A stretch of 33,343 bases of DNA, taken from positions 1-33,343 of the forward strand of contig JALSIP010000012.1 in NCBI GenBank assembly GCA_026989875.1, written 5' to 3'. The notes beneath the pieces are model-generated. The model saw only the letters and a program-made list of their open reading frames with translations, ran no database searches and was not told the DNA's origin. The translations under genes and the position numbers were made by a program. Origin of the DNA: an archaeon (GTDB taxonomy: Archaea > Hydrothermarchaeota > Hydrothermarchaeia > Hydrothermarchaeales > BMS3B). Positions 1-7,272 of this stretch are shown in pieces (position 1 is the stretch's first letter; the number at the start of each line of letters is the position of its first letter).

Positions 1-596
1 GTTCCTGCCAGGTAGCCGGTGGCAAACGCCACGAGCATGGGGAACCAGAGAGATACAGTTATCCCTGCAACCTCGTAGTGAACCACCGGGGGTATGCGTA
101 TTCTGCGTATGAACTCGGCAGCCCTGCTGTTCTGCCTCTCCTCTCTGCCGTTGCCCGAGAGCAGGTCTCTCAGGATTATCAGGGTAATTGCGGTGAGTAT
201 CACTATGAACATCACACTTATATAGAGGTCAGACGCTGCCTTGCCCATGGTCTCAAAGATGTGCTCGTTTATCTTCACCGCTGCCTGCACACCCGCAATA
301 AGCGCGACGAACATGGTTATAGCGAGCTTCTTGTCCACGTGCCCGAGCTCGCCGTGCGCCCTGGAGCCCACGATAGCCTTGCCGAACTTGTGCGTGATGT
401 TTGAGCCCACCGCAAGTATTCCCGGCACACCCAGGTTCATCATGCCAGGAGTCATGATGAAGGCGCCGCCGCTGCCTAAGAAGCCGCTCAGCGTACCGCC
501 TATAAAGCCCAGCAGCACCACCAGCAGCGCTTTCGTAAGTGGCAGGTCAATAAAGGTAACCTCTATGCCAGATGGCGGGGGTACGAATCCACCCAT
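1..596 (-). CDS. TSUP family (TauE/SafE-like) membrane transporter, C-terminus cut by window edge
   Basis: Minus-strand reading from ATG at 596: MGGFVPPPSGIEVTFIDLPLTKALLVVLLGFIGGTLSGFLGSGGAFIMTPGMMNLGVPGILAVGSNITHKFGKAIVGS...; the GxxSGxLGxGGxxxxTP pattern is typical of TauE/SafE permeases. The frame stays open to base 1. Confidence 0.85.
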   Translation of the reverse strand, partial: MGGFVPPPSGIEVTFIDLPLTKALLVVLLGFIGGTLSGFLGSGGAFIMTPGMMNLGVPGILAVGSNITHKFGKAIVGSRAHGELGHVDKKLAITMFVALIAGVQAAVKINEHIFETMGKAASDLYISVMFIVILTAITLIILRDLLSGNGREERQNSRAAEFIRRIRIPPVVHYEVAGITVSLWFPMLVAFATGYLAG

Positions 597-609
597 CTCT
601 TCACCTCCT

Positions 610-1194
610 TCAGTGCGCCTTTGGCTTTATGCCCAGGTACCTGAGGATGTGCGAAACGGTGTTGCCGTAAAAGAACGCCACCGCAAGCACCGTGCCCAGC
701 ACCAGAGCCACCGAGACCAGACCCCTGTGGGTGAGCACTCCCTTTATCATCCCGAAGGACGTGAATATCACCGCATACAGTGCCAGTGCCGCAGCTCCGT
801 ACATCAGTGAGCTCCTGAGCTCGCTCCGTCGGGGATCCGGAAAGACCACCTGCAGTCCGAGCAGCGACTTCCCCAGCCTCTTCGCCAGCTTTGACTCCGC
901 AAGAAACACAACCTCCGGCTTGAGCGCGTTTATATCCTCTGCCGGGTCACCGTTCACCTTCACCAGCGGCACAACCTCAGCGCCAAGACGCTCAAAAGCA
1001 TCCGCGAGCCTGCTGAGAAGTGCCTCAGCACTCTCCTTCTCCTTCTCCGAGTGCACCCGGTAGAACAGGACCACTCTGTTTCTGATACCTTTTCGGGAAT
1101 TACGGGAAAGCCAGCCTGCGCTAAAAGCTGCCAGCTCCTCAGCATTTCCGCTTTCAACTGCAGTGTTGACCACAACAACAGCATTTCTGTCCAT
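610..1194 (-). CDS. Universal-stress-protein-like domain fused to C-terminal transmembrane helices
   Basis: 194 aa; N-terminal alpha/beta USP-like region, then two hydrophobic helices (YGAAALALYAVIFTSFGMI, GLVSVALVLGTVLAVAFFYG). SD-like GGAGG upstream. Confidence 0.65.
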   Translation of the reverse strand: MDRNAVVVVNTAVESGNAEELAAFSAGWLSRNSRKGIRNRVVLFYRVHSEKEKESAEALLSRLADAFERLGAEVVPLVKVNGDPAEDINALKPEVVFLAESKLAKRLGKSLLGLQVVFPDPRRSELRSSLMYGAAALALYAVIFTSFGMIKGVLTHRGLVSVALVLGTVLAVAFFYGNTVSHILRYLGIKPKAH

Positions 1195-1208
1195 TTATAT
1201 CGCCTCCT

Positions 1209-1712
1209 TCAGCTCTGGTCCAGCGCGGCTGCCGCGCTGAGCCTCTTGATCCTGGAAGACAAGGAAAGCGCTATCCTGTCTGTGAACTTCAGCAGCTTTG
1301 GCTTGAACACCACTACAGGGCACGGAGAGTTCCTGATAATCTCCTCAATCACGCTGCCTGAGAACAGCCTTGAGAGTCCCGCTCTGCCATCTGTGCTCAG
1401 CAGGATTGCAAAGCTCCTGAGCTTCTTCGCCTCCCTGACCACCTCCTCGGGGAACCTGCCGGCTCTGATGCTGTAATCAGCATCAACCCCGTGAGATTCA
1501 AACAGCTCTGCAACCTCCCTCAGCTGCGTCTCCTTTATTCTCATGTCCTCAAGCACAGGCGTTGCCGCGTCCAGGTTGTAAACATCCTCAACATAAAGCA
1601 GCGTAACCCTGCCACCCCCGTTCAGCCTCCCCATCCACTCCACCATGCTGGGGACAGCCTTCTTCAGCACCTCCACATCCGTTACCGCAACCACAACATT
1701 TTTGTGCGGCAT
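1209..1712 (-). CDS. Universal stress protein (UspA family)
   Basis: 167 aa; N-terminal VVVAVTDVEVLKKAV and C-terminal SGSVIEEIIRNSPCPVVVFKP are USP signatures; SD AAGGAGG upstream of the ATG. Confidence 0.85.
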   Translation of the reverse strand: MPHKNVVVAVTDVEVLKKAVPSMVEWMGRLNGGGRVTLLYVEDVYNLDAATPVLEDMRIKETQLREVAELFESHGVDADYSIRAGRFPEEVVREAKKLRSFAILLSTDGRAGLSRLFSGSVIEEIIRNSPCPVVVFKPKLLKFTDRIALSLSSRIKRLSAAAALDQS

Positions 1713-1820
1713 ATTAATTCCTCCTTAGCAAACTTATTGTATCACTCTAAAAGCGCAGAATATTTATTTATTTCCCAAATAATTTGCATAAAATCTTCAA
1801 AATGTCTTCAAAAATCTGGC

Positions 1821-1843
1821 AAAAGATTTACTACAAATCTTTT
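1821..1843. repeat. Inverted repeat AAAAGATTT-ACTAC-AAATCTTTT (9-5-9)
   Basis: Read directly; lies in the AT-rich gap 1713-1870, 28 nt past the stop codon of the 1871-2173 minus-strand gene. Confidence 0.8.
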
Positions 1844-1870
1844 AAACTATTCCAAAATTTCTCCTGAACA

Positions 1871-2173
1871 TCATCTGGTGCTCAGGTAAACAAGTATGGA
1901 CAGTGCGATGGTCTCAAACACATCCGCCACCAAGCGGTAGTGGTCAACAACGCTTGAGACATCCACTCCGAAGACAAACACCTTGACTATGGGGGCTGCG
2001 AGCAGCGTTCTGAAGAACAGTGCCAGAGCGAAGAGCAGAAAACCCAGGGTAAAGGTTGATTTCAGCTCTATGTATCGTCTGAAGAATATCCAGACCAGCA
2101 CGCTGAGCAGTAGCAGGTTTATCACGCTGAAGAAGAGCCTGGCTGTCAGAACCGGGTCATCCATGTGCCTCAA
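1871..2173 (-). CDS. Small (~100 aa) membrane protein with about three TM helices; paralog of 2978-3283
   Basis: Hydrophobic segments; contains FTLGFLLFALALFFRTL, shared with the 2978-3283 product. Resembles small membrane proteins often paired with wHTH regulators in archaea (DUF7521-like, from memory). Confidence 0.7.
   Translation of the reverse strand: MRHMDDPVLTARLFFSVINLLLLSVLVWIFFRRYIELKSTFTLGFLLFALALFFRTLLAAPIVKVFVFGVDVSSVVDHYRLVADVFETIALSILVYLSTR
2003..2050. repeat. Exact 48-nt direct repeat, copy 1 (inside 3-TM gene 1871-2173)
   Basis: cagcgttctgaagaacagtgccagagcgaagagcagaaaacccagggt; identical to 3110-3157. Confidence 0.95.
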
Positions 2174-2190
2174 AAAAGAGTGCTGGGGAT

Positions 2191-2200
2191 TAATATATAA
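2191..2200. promoter_or_regulatory. TATA box, possibly shared by the divergent genes 1871-2173 (-) and 2232-2525 (+)
   Basis: TAATATATAA in the 58-bp divergent gap; spacing suits a leaderless or short-leader transcript in both directions. Confidence 0.5.
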
Positions 2201-2231
2201 GTTTTATTGTACATAGTGTGCACAGGTAACC

Positions 2232-2525
2232 ATGAACCGGAAACTGCTGTGGTGGATTTTCGGAGTTACAAGAGGCGGAGTGGTAAGAGCGAAGATAGTC
2301 AAGATGCTTCATGAGCGTCCGAGCAACGCCAACCAGCTCGCTCAGAAGCTGAAGATGGACTACACCACCGTACGCTACCACCTCAACATCCTGCTGAAGC
2401 ACGGCATCGTGGAAACCTCGGAGCACACCTACATAGTCATGTACTTCCTTACCGACAGGATGCTGGAGCACTGGGATGAGTTTCTGAAGATTTACGAAAA
2501 GGTTACAGGAGGTGGGAAGGATTGA
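2232..2525 (+). CDS. Winged-helix HTH (ArsR-like) transcriptional regulator; paralog of 29612-29896
   Basis: MNRKLLWWIFGVTRGGVVRAKIVKMLHERPSNANQLAQKLKMDYTTVRYHLNILLKHGIVE: classic archaeal wHTH. Confidence 0.85.
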   Translation: MNRKLLWWIFGVTRGGVVRAKIVKMLHERPSNANQLAQKLKMDYTTVRYHLNILLKHGIVETSEHTYIVMYFLTDRMLEHWDEFLKIYEKVTGGGKD

Positions 2526-2977
2526 AGGTGCTTGTGCCCACTGACGGCTCCTGGGCGGCATACTCTGCCGAGAGGTATGCGGTTGAGCTGTGCAGGAAGT
2601 ACGGAGGCAAGGTTATTGCGCTGCACGTTTATGACCCCGAGCTCAGCCTTGAAACCTGGAAAGCCAAGCTCATGCGGGAGCTTCTCAAGCGGGTGCAGAC
2701 AGACTCAGATGCCCTTGAGATAGTTGACCGGGTTAAGAAGCTCGGGGAGGATGCTGGCATTGAGGTTGAGAGTGTTATAATCAAGGGGAAGGCAAAACCA
2801 TCGGATGAGATAATAAAGTACGTGAGGCAGCGCGGCGATATTGACCTGATAGTCATAGCCCCCACGGGCAAGAGCCACCTGTTCAAGCTTTTTCTTGGCA
2901 GCACCACCGAAGCTTTAATACGGGAGCTTGGAAAGCTTCTAAGCGTGCCCGTGGTTATAGTGCCCAAGCGGGACTGA
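2522..2977 (+). CDS. Universal stress protein (UspA family), TTG start overlapping the upstream stop
   Basis: KVLVPTDGSWAAYSAERYAVELCRKYGGKVIALHVYD ... GSTTEALIRELGKLLSVPVVIVPK. Confidence 0.9.
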   Translation: MKVLVPTDGSWAAYSAERYAVELCRKYGGKVIALHVYDPELSLETWKAKLMRELLKRVQTDSDALEIVDRVKKLGEDAGIEVESVIIKGKAKPSDEIIKYVRQRGDIDLIVIAPTGKSHLFKLFLGSTTEALIRELGKLLSVPVVIVPKRD

Positions 2978-3283
2978 CTACCTGGTGCTTATGTACAGAA
3001 AGATGGATAGCGCCACCAGCTCAAACACATCCGCAATTAAGCGGTAGGGGTCAACTATCGTGTGGGTTTCCTGGGACAGGAAGACCAGGCGCAGAATGGG
3101 AGAGGCAAACAGCGTTCTGAAGAACAGTGCCAGAGCGAAGAGCAGAAAACCCAGGGTGAACTCTGACCTCACCTCCAGGTACCTTTTTGTGAATATGTAG
3201 ATGAGGAAGGTGAGAATCCCGAGATTTGCAATGCTGAGAATCATTCTTGCCGCCCATATAACATCCACCGCCATGCCTTCCAC
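2978..3283 (-). CDS. Small (~100 aa) membrane protein with about three TM helices; paralog of 1871-2173
   Basis: 101 aa; aligns over its full length with the 1871-2173 product (FTLGFLLFALALFFRTL; ...VDPYRLIADVFELVALSIFLYISTR). Confidence 0.7.
   Translation of the reverse strand: MEGMAVDVIWAARMILSIANLGILTFLIYIFTKRYLEVRSEFTLGFLLFALALFFRTLFASPILRLVFLSQETHTIVDPYRLIADVFELVALSIFLYISTR
3110..3157. repeat. Exact 48-nt direct repeat, copy 2 (inside 3-TM gene 2978-3283)
   Basis: Identical to 2003-2050. Confidence 0.95.
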
Positions 3284-3387
3284 CCTGCATCTGCTTTTTG
3301 TCGGCGGTGTAACTTAAACTTTTCTCCAGAACTGGCAGCAAATCTATTTATGCAATGAGCGACACAGTCTTCACGGGAGGTGAGGAT

Positions 3388-5331
3388 ATGGGAGAGAATT
3401 TAGTTCTAAGAGAAAAGCGTGAGATAGAAGGTAGAAGCGACTCTGACAAAACCATAGACCCGGCAAATCTGGAGATGTTTGAAATCGCCAGAAAGGCGGG
3501 CATGGAAACAGCCTTTGACCGCCTGCTAAGGCAGGAGCCCAAGTGTCCCTACTGCTTCACCGGCGTGAGCTGCAGGAACTGCGCCATGGGTCCGTGCAGG
3601 ATAACTGCAAAGGCTGACAGGGGGGTTTGCGGTGCAACCGCGGACGTGATGGTGGCGAGGGGGCTGCTCAGGAACACCTTAGCTGGCACAGCATCGCATG
3701 TTGACCACGCCAGACATGTGGCGCTTGCGCTGCTGCATGCAGCAAGGGGTGAGGCACCCTACAGGATAAGGGACGAGGCGAAGCTGCGCCGCCTCGGAGA
3801 GACGCTGGGCATAGAGGGCGCCGGCAGCATGCCTGTGGAAAAGCTTGCAGAGGCTGTGGCTGTACTGGCGCTGCAGGAGATAGGTGCCACACACGCCAAC
3901 GGCGGCAGGTGGCTCAGGATGCACGCAACAGAGGAGCGTTTAGAGACCTGGAGCAGGCTGGACGTGCTTCCGGAGGGTGGCATGCTGCCTGTGCTGGAGG
4001 GGATGCACAGGACCAGCATGGGCAATGACGCAGACCCCGTCAATCTGGTGCTGGGCTGCATAAAGGCAGGCATAGCCGACGGCTTTTACGGGCTGCACAT
4101 GAGCACCGACCTGCAGGACGTGCTCTTCGGCACACCGAAGCCAAAGCTCAGCCAGGCTGGAATGGGCGTGCTCAGGGAGGACTGCGTGAACATCGCCTGC
4201 CACGGGCACGTGCCGGTGCTGAGTGAGAAGATAGTGGAGGCAGCAGAGGCTCTTGAGGAGGAGGCGAAAAAGGCTGGAGCAGCGGGCATAAACGTTGTGG
4301 GTATATGCTGCACGGGGAATGAGATTCTTGAGAGGCAGGGCATCCCTGCGGTGGGCAACGAGCTTAACTCTGAGCTGGTTATAGCCACAGGCGCCCTGGA
4401 TGCGGTGGTTGTGGACTATCAGTGCATCTTCCCGGCTCTGGTACCTGCTGCAAAGTGCTTCCACACGAAGATAATAACCACCGCCCCCACGGTGAAGATT
4501 CCCGGAGCTGAGCACGTGGAGTTTGATGAGCGCAGGGCAGATGAGGTGGCGAGGGAAATCGTGCGGAGAGCGATTGAAAACTTCAGGAGCAGGGACAGGA
4601 GCAGGGTTCACATCCCCGAATTCAGGACCCGGGTGCTTGCCGGCTTCAGCGTTGAGGCTCTGCTGGAGGTGCTCTCAAAGCTCAACAGCAGCGACCCCCT
4701 TGCCCCGCTGGTGGAGGCGATATCCTCCGGGGACGTAAAGGGGGCAGTGGCGATAGTTGGATGCAGCAACCCCCGGGTGCCTCATGACATGATGCATGTG
4801 GAGCTTGCAAAAGAGCTGGTGAAGCGTGATATACTGGTGCTCGCCACAGGCTGTGCCGCCCATGCTCACGCAAAGACGGGGCTGATGAAGCCTGAAGGTG
4901 CAGAAATGGCAGGAGAGCGTCTCAGAAGGGTGCTGAAAGTGCTGGGCGAAGCCGCCGGCATGGGAAGCCTGCCCCCCGTGCTCCACTTCGGCTCCTGCGT
5001 TGACAACTCCAGAATCAGCCAGCTCCTGAAGGCTCTCGCTGAGAGGCTGGGAGTGGCAATAAAGGACCTGCCCGTCGCGGCAAGCGCGCCCGAGTACAAC
5101 ACCGAGAAGGCTCTGAGCATAGGCACCTGGGCGGTGGCGCTAGGCATAACCACCCACGTAAATCCGCTGCCCCGAATCACGGGAAGCGAGGTGGTCACGA
5201 GCTTGCTGACCGAGAAGGCAGAGGAGCTGCTGGGTGCGAGATTTCTGCACAGCCCTGATCCCGTGGAAGCTGCTGACATGCTTGAGGAGGTTATACTGGA
5301 GAAGCGCAGAAAGCTCGGGCTGGAGGGATGA
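3388..5331 (+). CDS. cooS: Anaerobic Ni-CO dehydrogenase catalytic subunit (CooS type)
   Basis: ORF 3355-5331; C-cluster motifs CHGHVPVLSE, GICCTGNE, VVDYQCIFP, VGCSNPRVPHD, ATGCAAHAH, FGSCVDNSRI, all with conserved Cys/His ligands; B-cluster CRNCAMGPCRI...RGVCGA. GGAGGTGA at 3376-3383 favours ATG 3388; ATG 3355 is the alternative. Confidence 0.95.
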   Translation: MGENLVLREKREIEGRSDSDKTIDPANLEMFEIARKAGMETAFDRLLRQEPKCPYCFTGVSCRNCAMGPCRITAKADRGVCGATADVMVARGLLRNTLAGTASHVDHARHVALALLHAARGEAPYRIRDEAKLRRLGETLGIEGAGSMPVEKLAEAVAVLALQEIGATHANGGRWLRMHATEERLETWSRLDVLPEGGMLPVLEGMHRTSMGNDADPVNLVLGCIKAGIADGFYGLHMSTDLQDVLFGTPKPKLSQAGMGVLREDCVNIACHGHVPVLSEKIVEAAEALEEEAKKAGAAGINVVGICCTGNEILERQGIPAVGNELNSELVIATGALDAVVVDYQCIFPALVPAAKCFHTKIITTAPTVKIPGAEHVEFDERRADEVAREIVRRAIENFRSRDRSRVHIPEFRTRVLAGFSVEALLEVLSKLNSSDPLAPLVEAISSGDVKGAVAIVGCSNPRVPHDMMHVELAKELVKRDILVLATGCAAHAHAKTGLMKPEGAEMAGERLRRVLKVLGEAAGMGSLPPVLHFGSCVDNSRISQLLKALAERLGVAIKDLPVAASAPEYNTEKALSIGTWAVALGITTHVNPLPRITGSEVVTSLLTEKAEELLGARFLHSPDPVEAADMLEEVILEKRRKLGLEG

Positions 5332-5341
5332 GGTGGCGGAG

Positions 5342-6199
5342 CTAAGCTGGCGCCGCCTCCCTCACAGCCCTCCTTCTTGAAGTGTATGCTAAGTGCACCG
5401 CCGGCAGAGCCACTGCTAAGTAGGCTGCATGCACCAGCACCCTGAGCCACTCTGCCTTGACAGTATAGCCGAAGAGCACCGCAAAGATGCTGCCGACGAT
5501 TCCCTTGTGGTGCAGGGGTGAAGTGCTGCTTATGCCCAGATCATAAGCGGGCTCTCCCAGCCAGCCGAGCTCGTACCCCTGCTCCTCCGCATACTCAACC
5601 AGCTCATGCGTACCATAACCCGCGAGTCCGCCTGCAATCAGCACCAGCATTATGCTTGAGTAGTAGAAGAACCTCCTCAGCGGGAACTTCATTCCGAGAG
5701 AGAAGATGCCGTAGCTCAGCAGCAGCGCGAGAGCAACTCCTGCGGCGGCACCTGCGCTGGTGGCTGCGAAATCTCTCGCTGCAAAGGGGGTCAGGAAGAG
5801 CACCGTTTCTATCACCTCTCTGACGACGAAGATGTAGGCTACCAGCGCAATTGCCAGCCTGCTTCTGCTGCTTCTCACCTTCTCCTCAACATCACGGTGA
5901 ATCTCGCTTCCCTTAGTCGCCATCCAGTAAACCATGTAGGTGAGCACTGCCACCGCAAGCAGGGAGGCAACACCCTCAAAGAGTGCCTTGCTGCCTTCTT
6001 CCAGACCGCCATATATCAGCGCCACCATTAGCGCTATTGCCGCTCCCGACGTCAGAGCAGCAGCGCTGCCATATGCAACGCTCTTAACATGCCCCTCTCT
6101 GCCGGTTCGGCGAAGGTACATCACCAGTATGGACACCAGGAGAAATGCTTCAAAGGCTTCCCGGAAGGTTATCACGAACTGCCCGAGCATCTTCATCAC
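5342..6199 (-). CDS. FTR1-family high-affinity iron permease
   Basis: N-terminal FVITFREAFEAFLLVSILVMYLRR (REXXE-type motif) and second FVVREVIETVLFL motif; multi-TM. GTG at 6199 or ATG at 6196. Confidence 0.88.
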   Translation of the reverse strand: MMKMLGQFVITFREAFEAFLLVSILVMYLRRTGREGHVKSVAYGSAAALTSGAAIALMVALIYGGLEEGSKALFEGVASLLAVAVLTYMVYWMATKGSEIHRDVEEKVRSSRSRLAIALVAYIFVVREVIETVLFLTPFAARDFAATSAGAAAGVALALLLSYGIFSLGMKFPLRRFFYYSSIMLVLIAGGLAGYGTHELVEYAEEQGYELGWLGEPAYDLGISSTSPLHHKGIVGSIFAVLFGYTVKAEWLRVLVHAAYLAVALPAVHLAYTSRRRAVREAAPA

Positions 6200-6204
6200 C
6201 TATC

Positions 6205-6218
6205 TTAGGGTAACCTAA
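6205..6218. promoter_or_regulatory. DtxR/IdeR-type iron-box palindrome TTAGGGTAACCTAA
   Basis: TTAGG-N4-CCTAA read directly, 5-9 bp upstream of the FTR1 start. Confidence 0.7.
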
Positions 6219-6230
6219 TTAGGAGTATAT

Positions 6231-6244
6231 TTAGGTTTCCCTAA
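6231..6244. promoter_or_regulatory. Second iron-box palindrome TTAGGTTTCCCTAA
   Basis: TTAGG-N4-CCTAA; with the 6205 site it brackets an AT-rich TATA-like stretch (AGTATATTT, 6223-6233). Confidence 0.7.
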
Positions 6245-6275
6245 CAAAGCAGCGTATCCTCCCAGGTGAGACCCG

Positions 6276-6575
6276 TCACCACATCCTCACCATCTGTGCA
6301 TGCGGCACTCCCTGCACCTCAAGCACATTCTTCCTGTCAATCACCCCCGCCCTTATACCCACTCTCACCGCCTCTCTGCCCGTCAGGTTTGCGATGGTGG
6401 CTTCTCTGAGCACCTCCAGCACCTCGCTCTCGGTGAGCCTCTCACCTCCGTAGAACTCCTCACGCACATCCAGCACCACCTCTCCCTCCTCAAACACCTG
6501 TCCGAGAAGCTCCTCATCGCACACTGCCACGAGCACCTCCATCTCCACCCGGTACACCTTTGCCCAGTACCTCAC
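6276..6575 (-). CDS. DUF424-like archaeal protein
   Basis: VRYWAKVYRVEMEVLVAVCDEELLGQVFEEGEVVLDVREEFYGGERLTESEVLEVLREATIANLTGREAVRVGIRAGVIDRKNVLEVQGVPHAQMVRM matches the DUF424 pattern. GTG start at 6575, just after the upstream stop. Confidence 0.75.
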   Translation of the reverse strand: MRYWAKVYRVEMEVLVAVCDEELLGQVFEEGEVVLDVREEFYGGERLTESEVLEVLREATIANLTGREAVRVGIRAGVIDRKNVLEVQGVPHAQMVRMW

Positions 6576-6576
6576 G

Positions 6577-7263
6577 CTACACCCTTCTGAACCTTCCGAT
6601 CTTCGGCTCATATATCTCGCCATCCCCCAGCAGCTCATTCAGCACGCTCTCCAGCACGCTCTCCTCAAGTCCGCTCTCCTGCAGCAGGGTTATGTACTTA
6701 ACTCCCTCGCCGTCATCCAGCTCCTCTATGAGGTTGAGCACCAGCATTTTCGGGTCAGCCTCTCCATTCTCCGGCACCTCCTCCTCCACCACCTCTATGC
6801 TCTCCTCCACCGGCTCCTCCGTAGCCTCCTGCTCCATCACCGTGCTCTCCTCTGCCTGCTCCGGGAGGCTGTGCTTCTGAATAGCTATCTCCAGCTTCCT
6901 CACCAGCTCCCAGTTCGGGTCATCCACCCTCCACACGCACTCGGCGAGCACGTAAACCTCGCCCTCGTACTCCCTGGGCTTTCCTATTACATCTGCGGTA
7001 TCTCCGACGCTGAGCTTCATAAGCGGCTCAACCTCCCTGAAGGCACGCACCGCTATGGTTGCGGTTCCATCATCTACGGTAACGCTTGCGAACTTGCCGT
7101 CCTCGCTCACAAACTTGCTCACCACCAGCCCCATCAGTCTCACCCTCCCCGCTCTCACGCCCTGCTTAGTGAGCACGTAATTGGCTTCCTTTGAGCCGCT
7201 GCGCACGAAGCTGCCCTCAACCACATCCCTGACCTCAAGCTTAACCGCGGTCTCTCGCTCCAT
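6577..7263 (-). CDS. RPA-associated OB-fold protein (COG3390-like)
   Basis: VRLMGLVVSKFVSEDGKFASVTVDDGTATIAVRAFREVEPLMKLSVGDTADVIGKPREYEGEVYV: OB-fold single-strand-binding signature; acidic linker and C-terminal wHTH-like region. Confidence 0.75.
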   Translation of the reverse strand: MERETAVKLEVRDVVEGSFVRSGSKEANYVLTKQGVRAGRVRLMGLVVSKFVSEDGKFASVTVDDGTATIAVRAFREVEPLMKLSVGDTADVIGKPREYEGEVYVLAECVWRVDDPNWELVRKLEIAIQKHSLPEQAEESTVMEQEATEEPVEESIEVVEEEVPENGEADPKMLVLNLIEELDDGEGVKYITLLQESGLEESVLESVLNELLGDGEIYEPKIGRFRRV

Positions 7264-7272
7264 CCCATCACC

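Noticed and set aside
1794-1843. Possible CRISPR-like repeats in the AT-rich gap
   Set aside because: Only two short 9-nt direct repeats and one hairpin; no regular spacer-repeat units and no cas genes anywhere in the window.
3940-4611. 223-aa minus-strand ORF opposite cooS
   Set aside because: Antisense shadow of a highly conserved CooS coding region.
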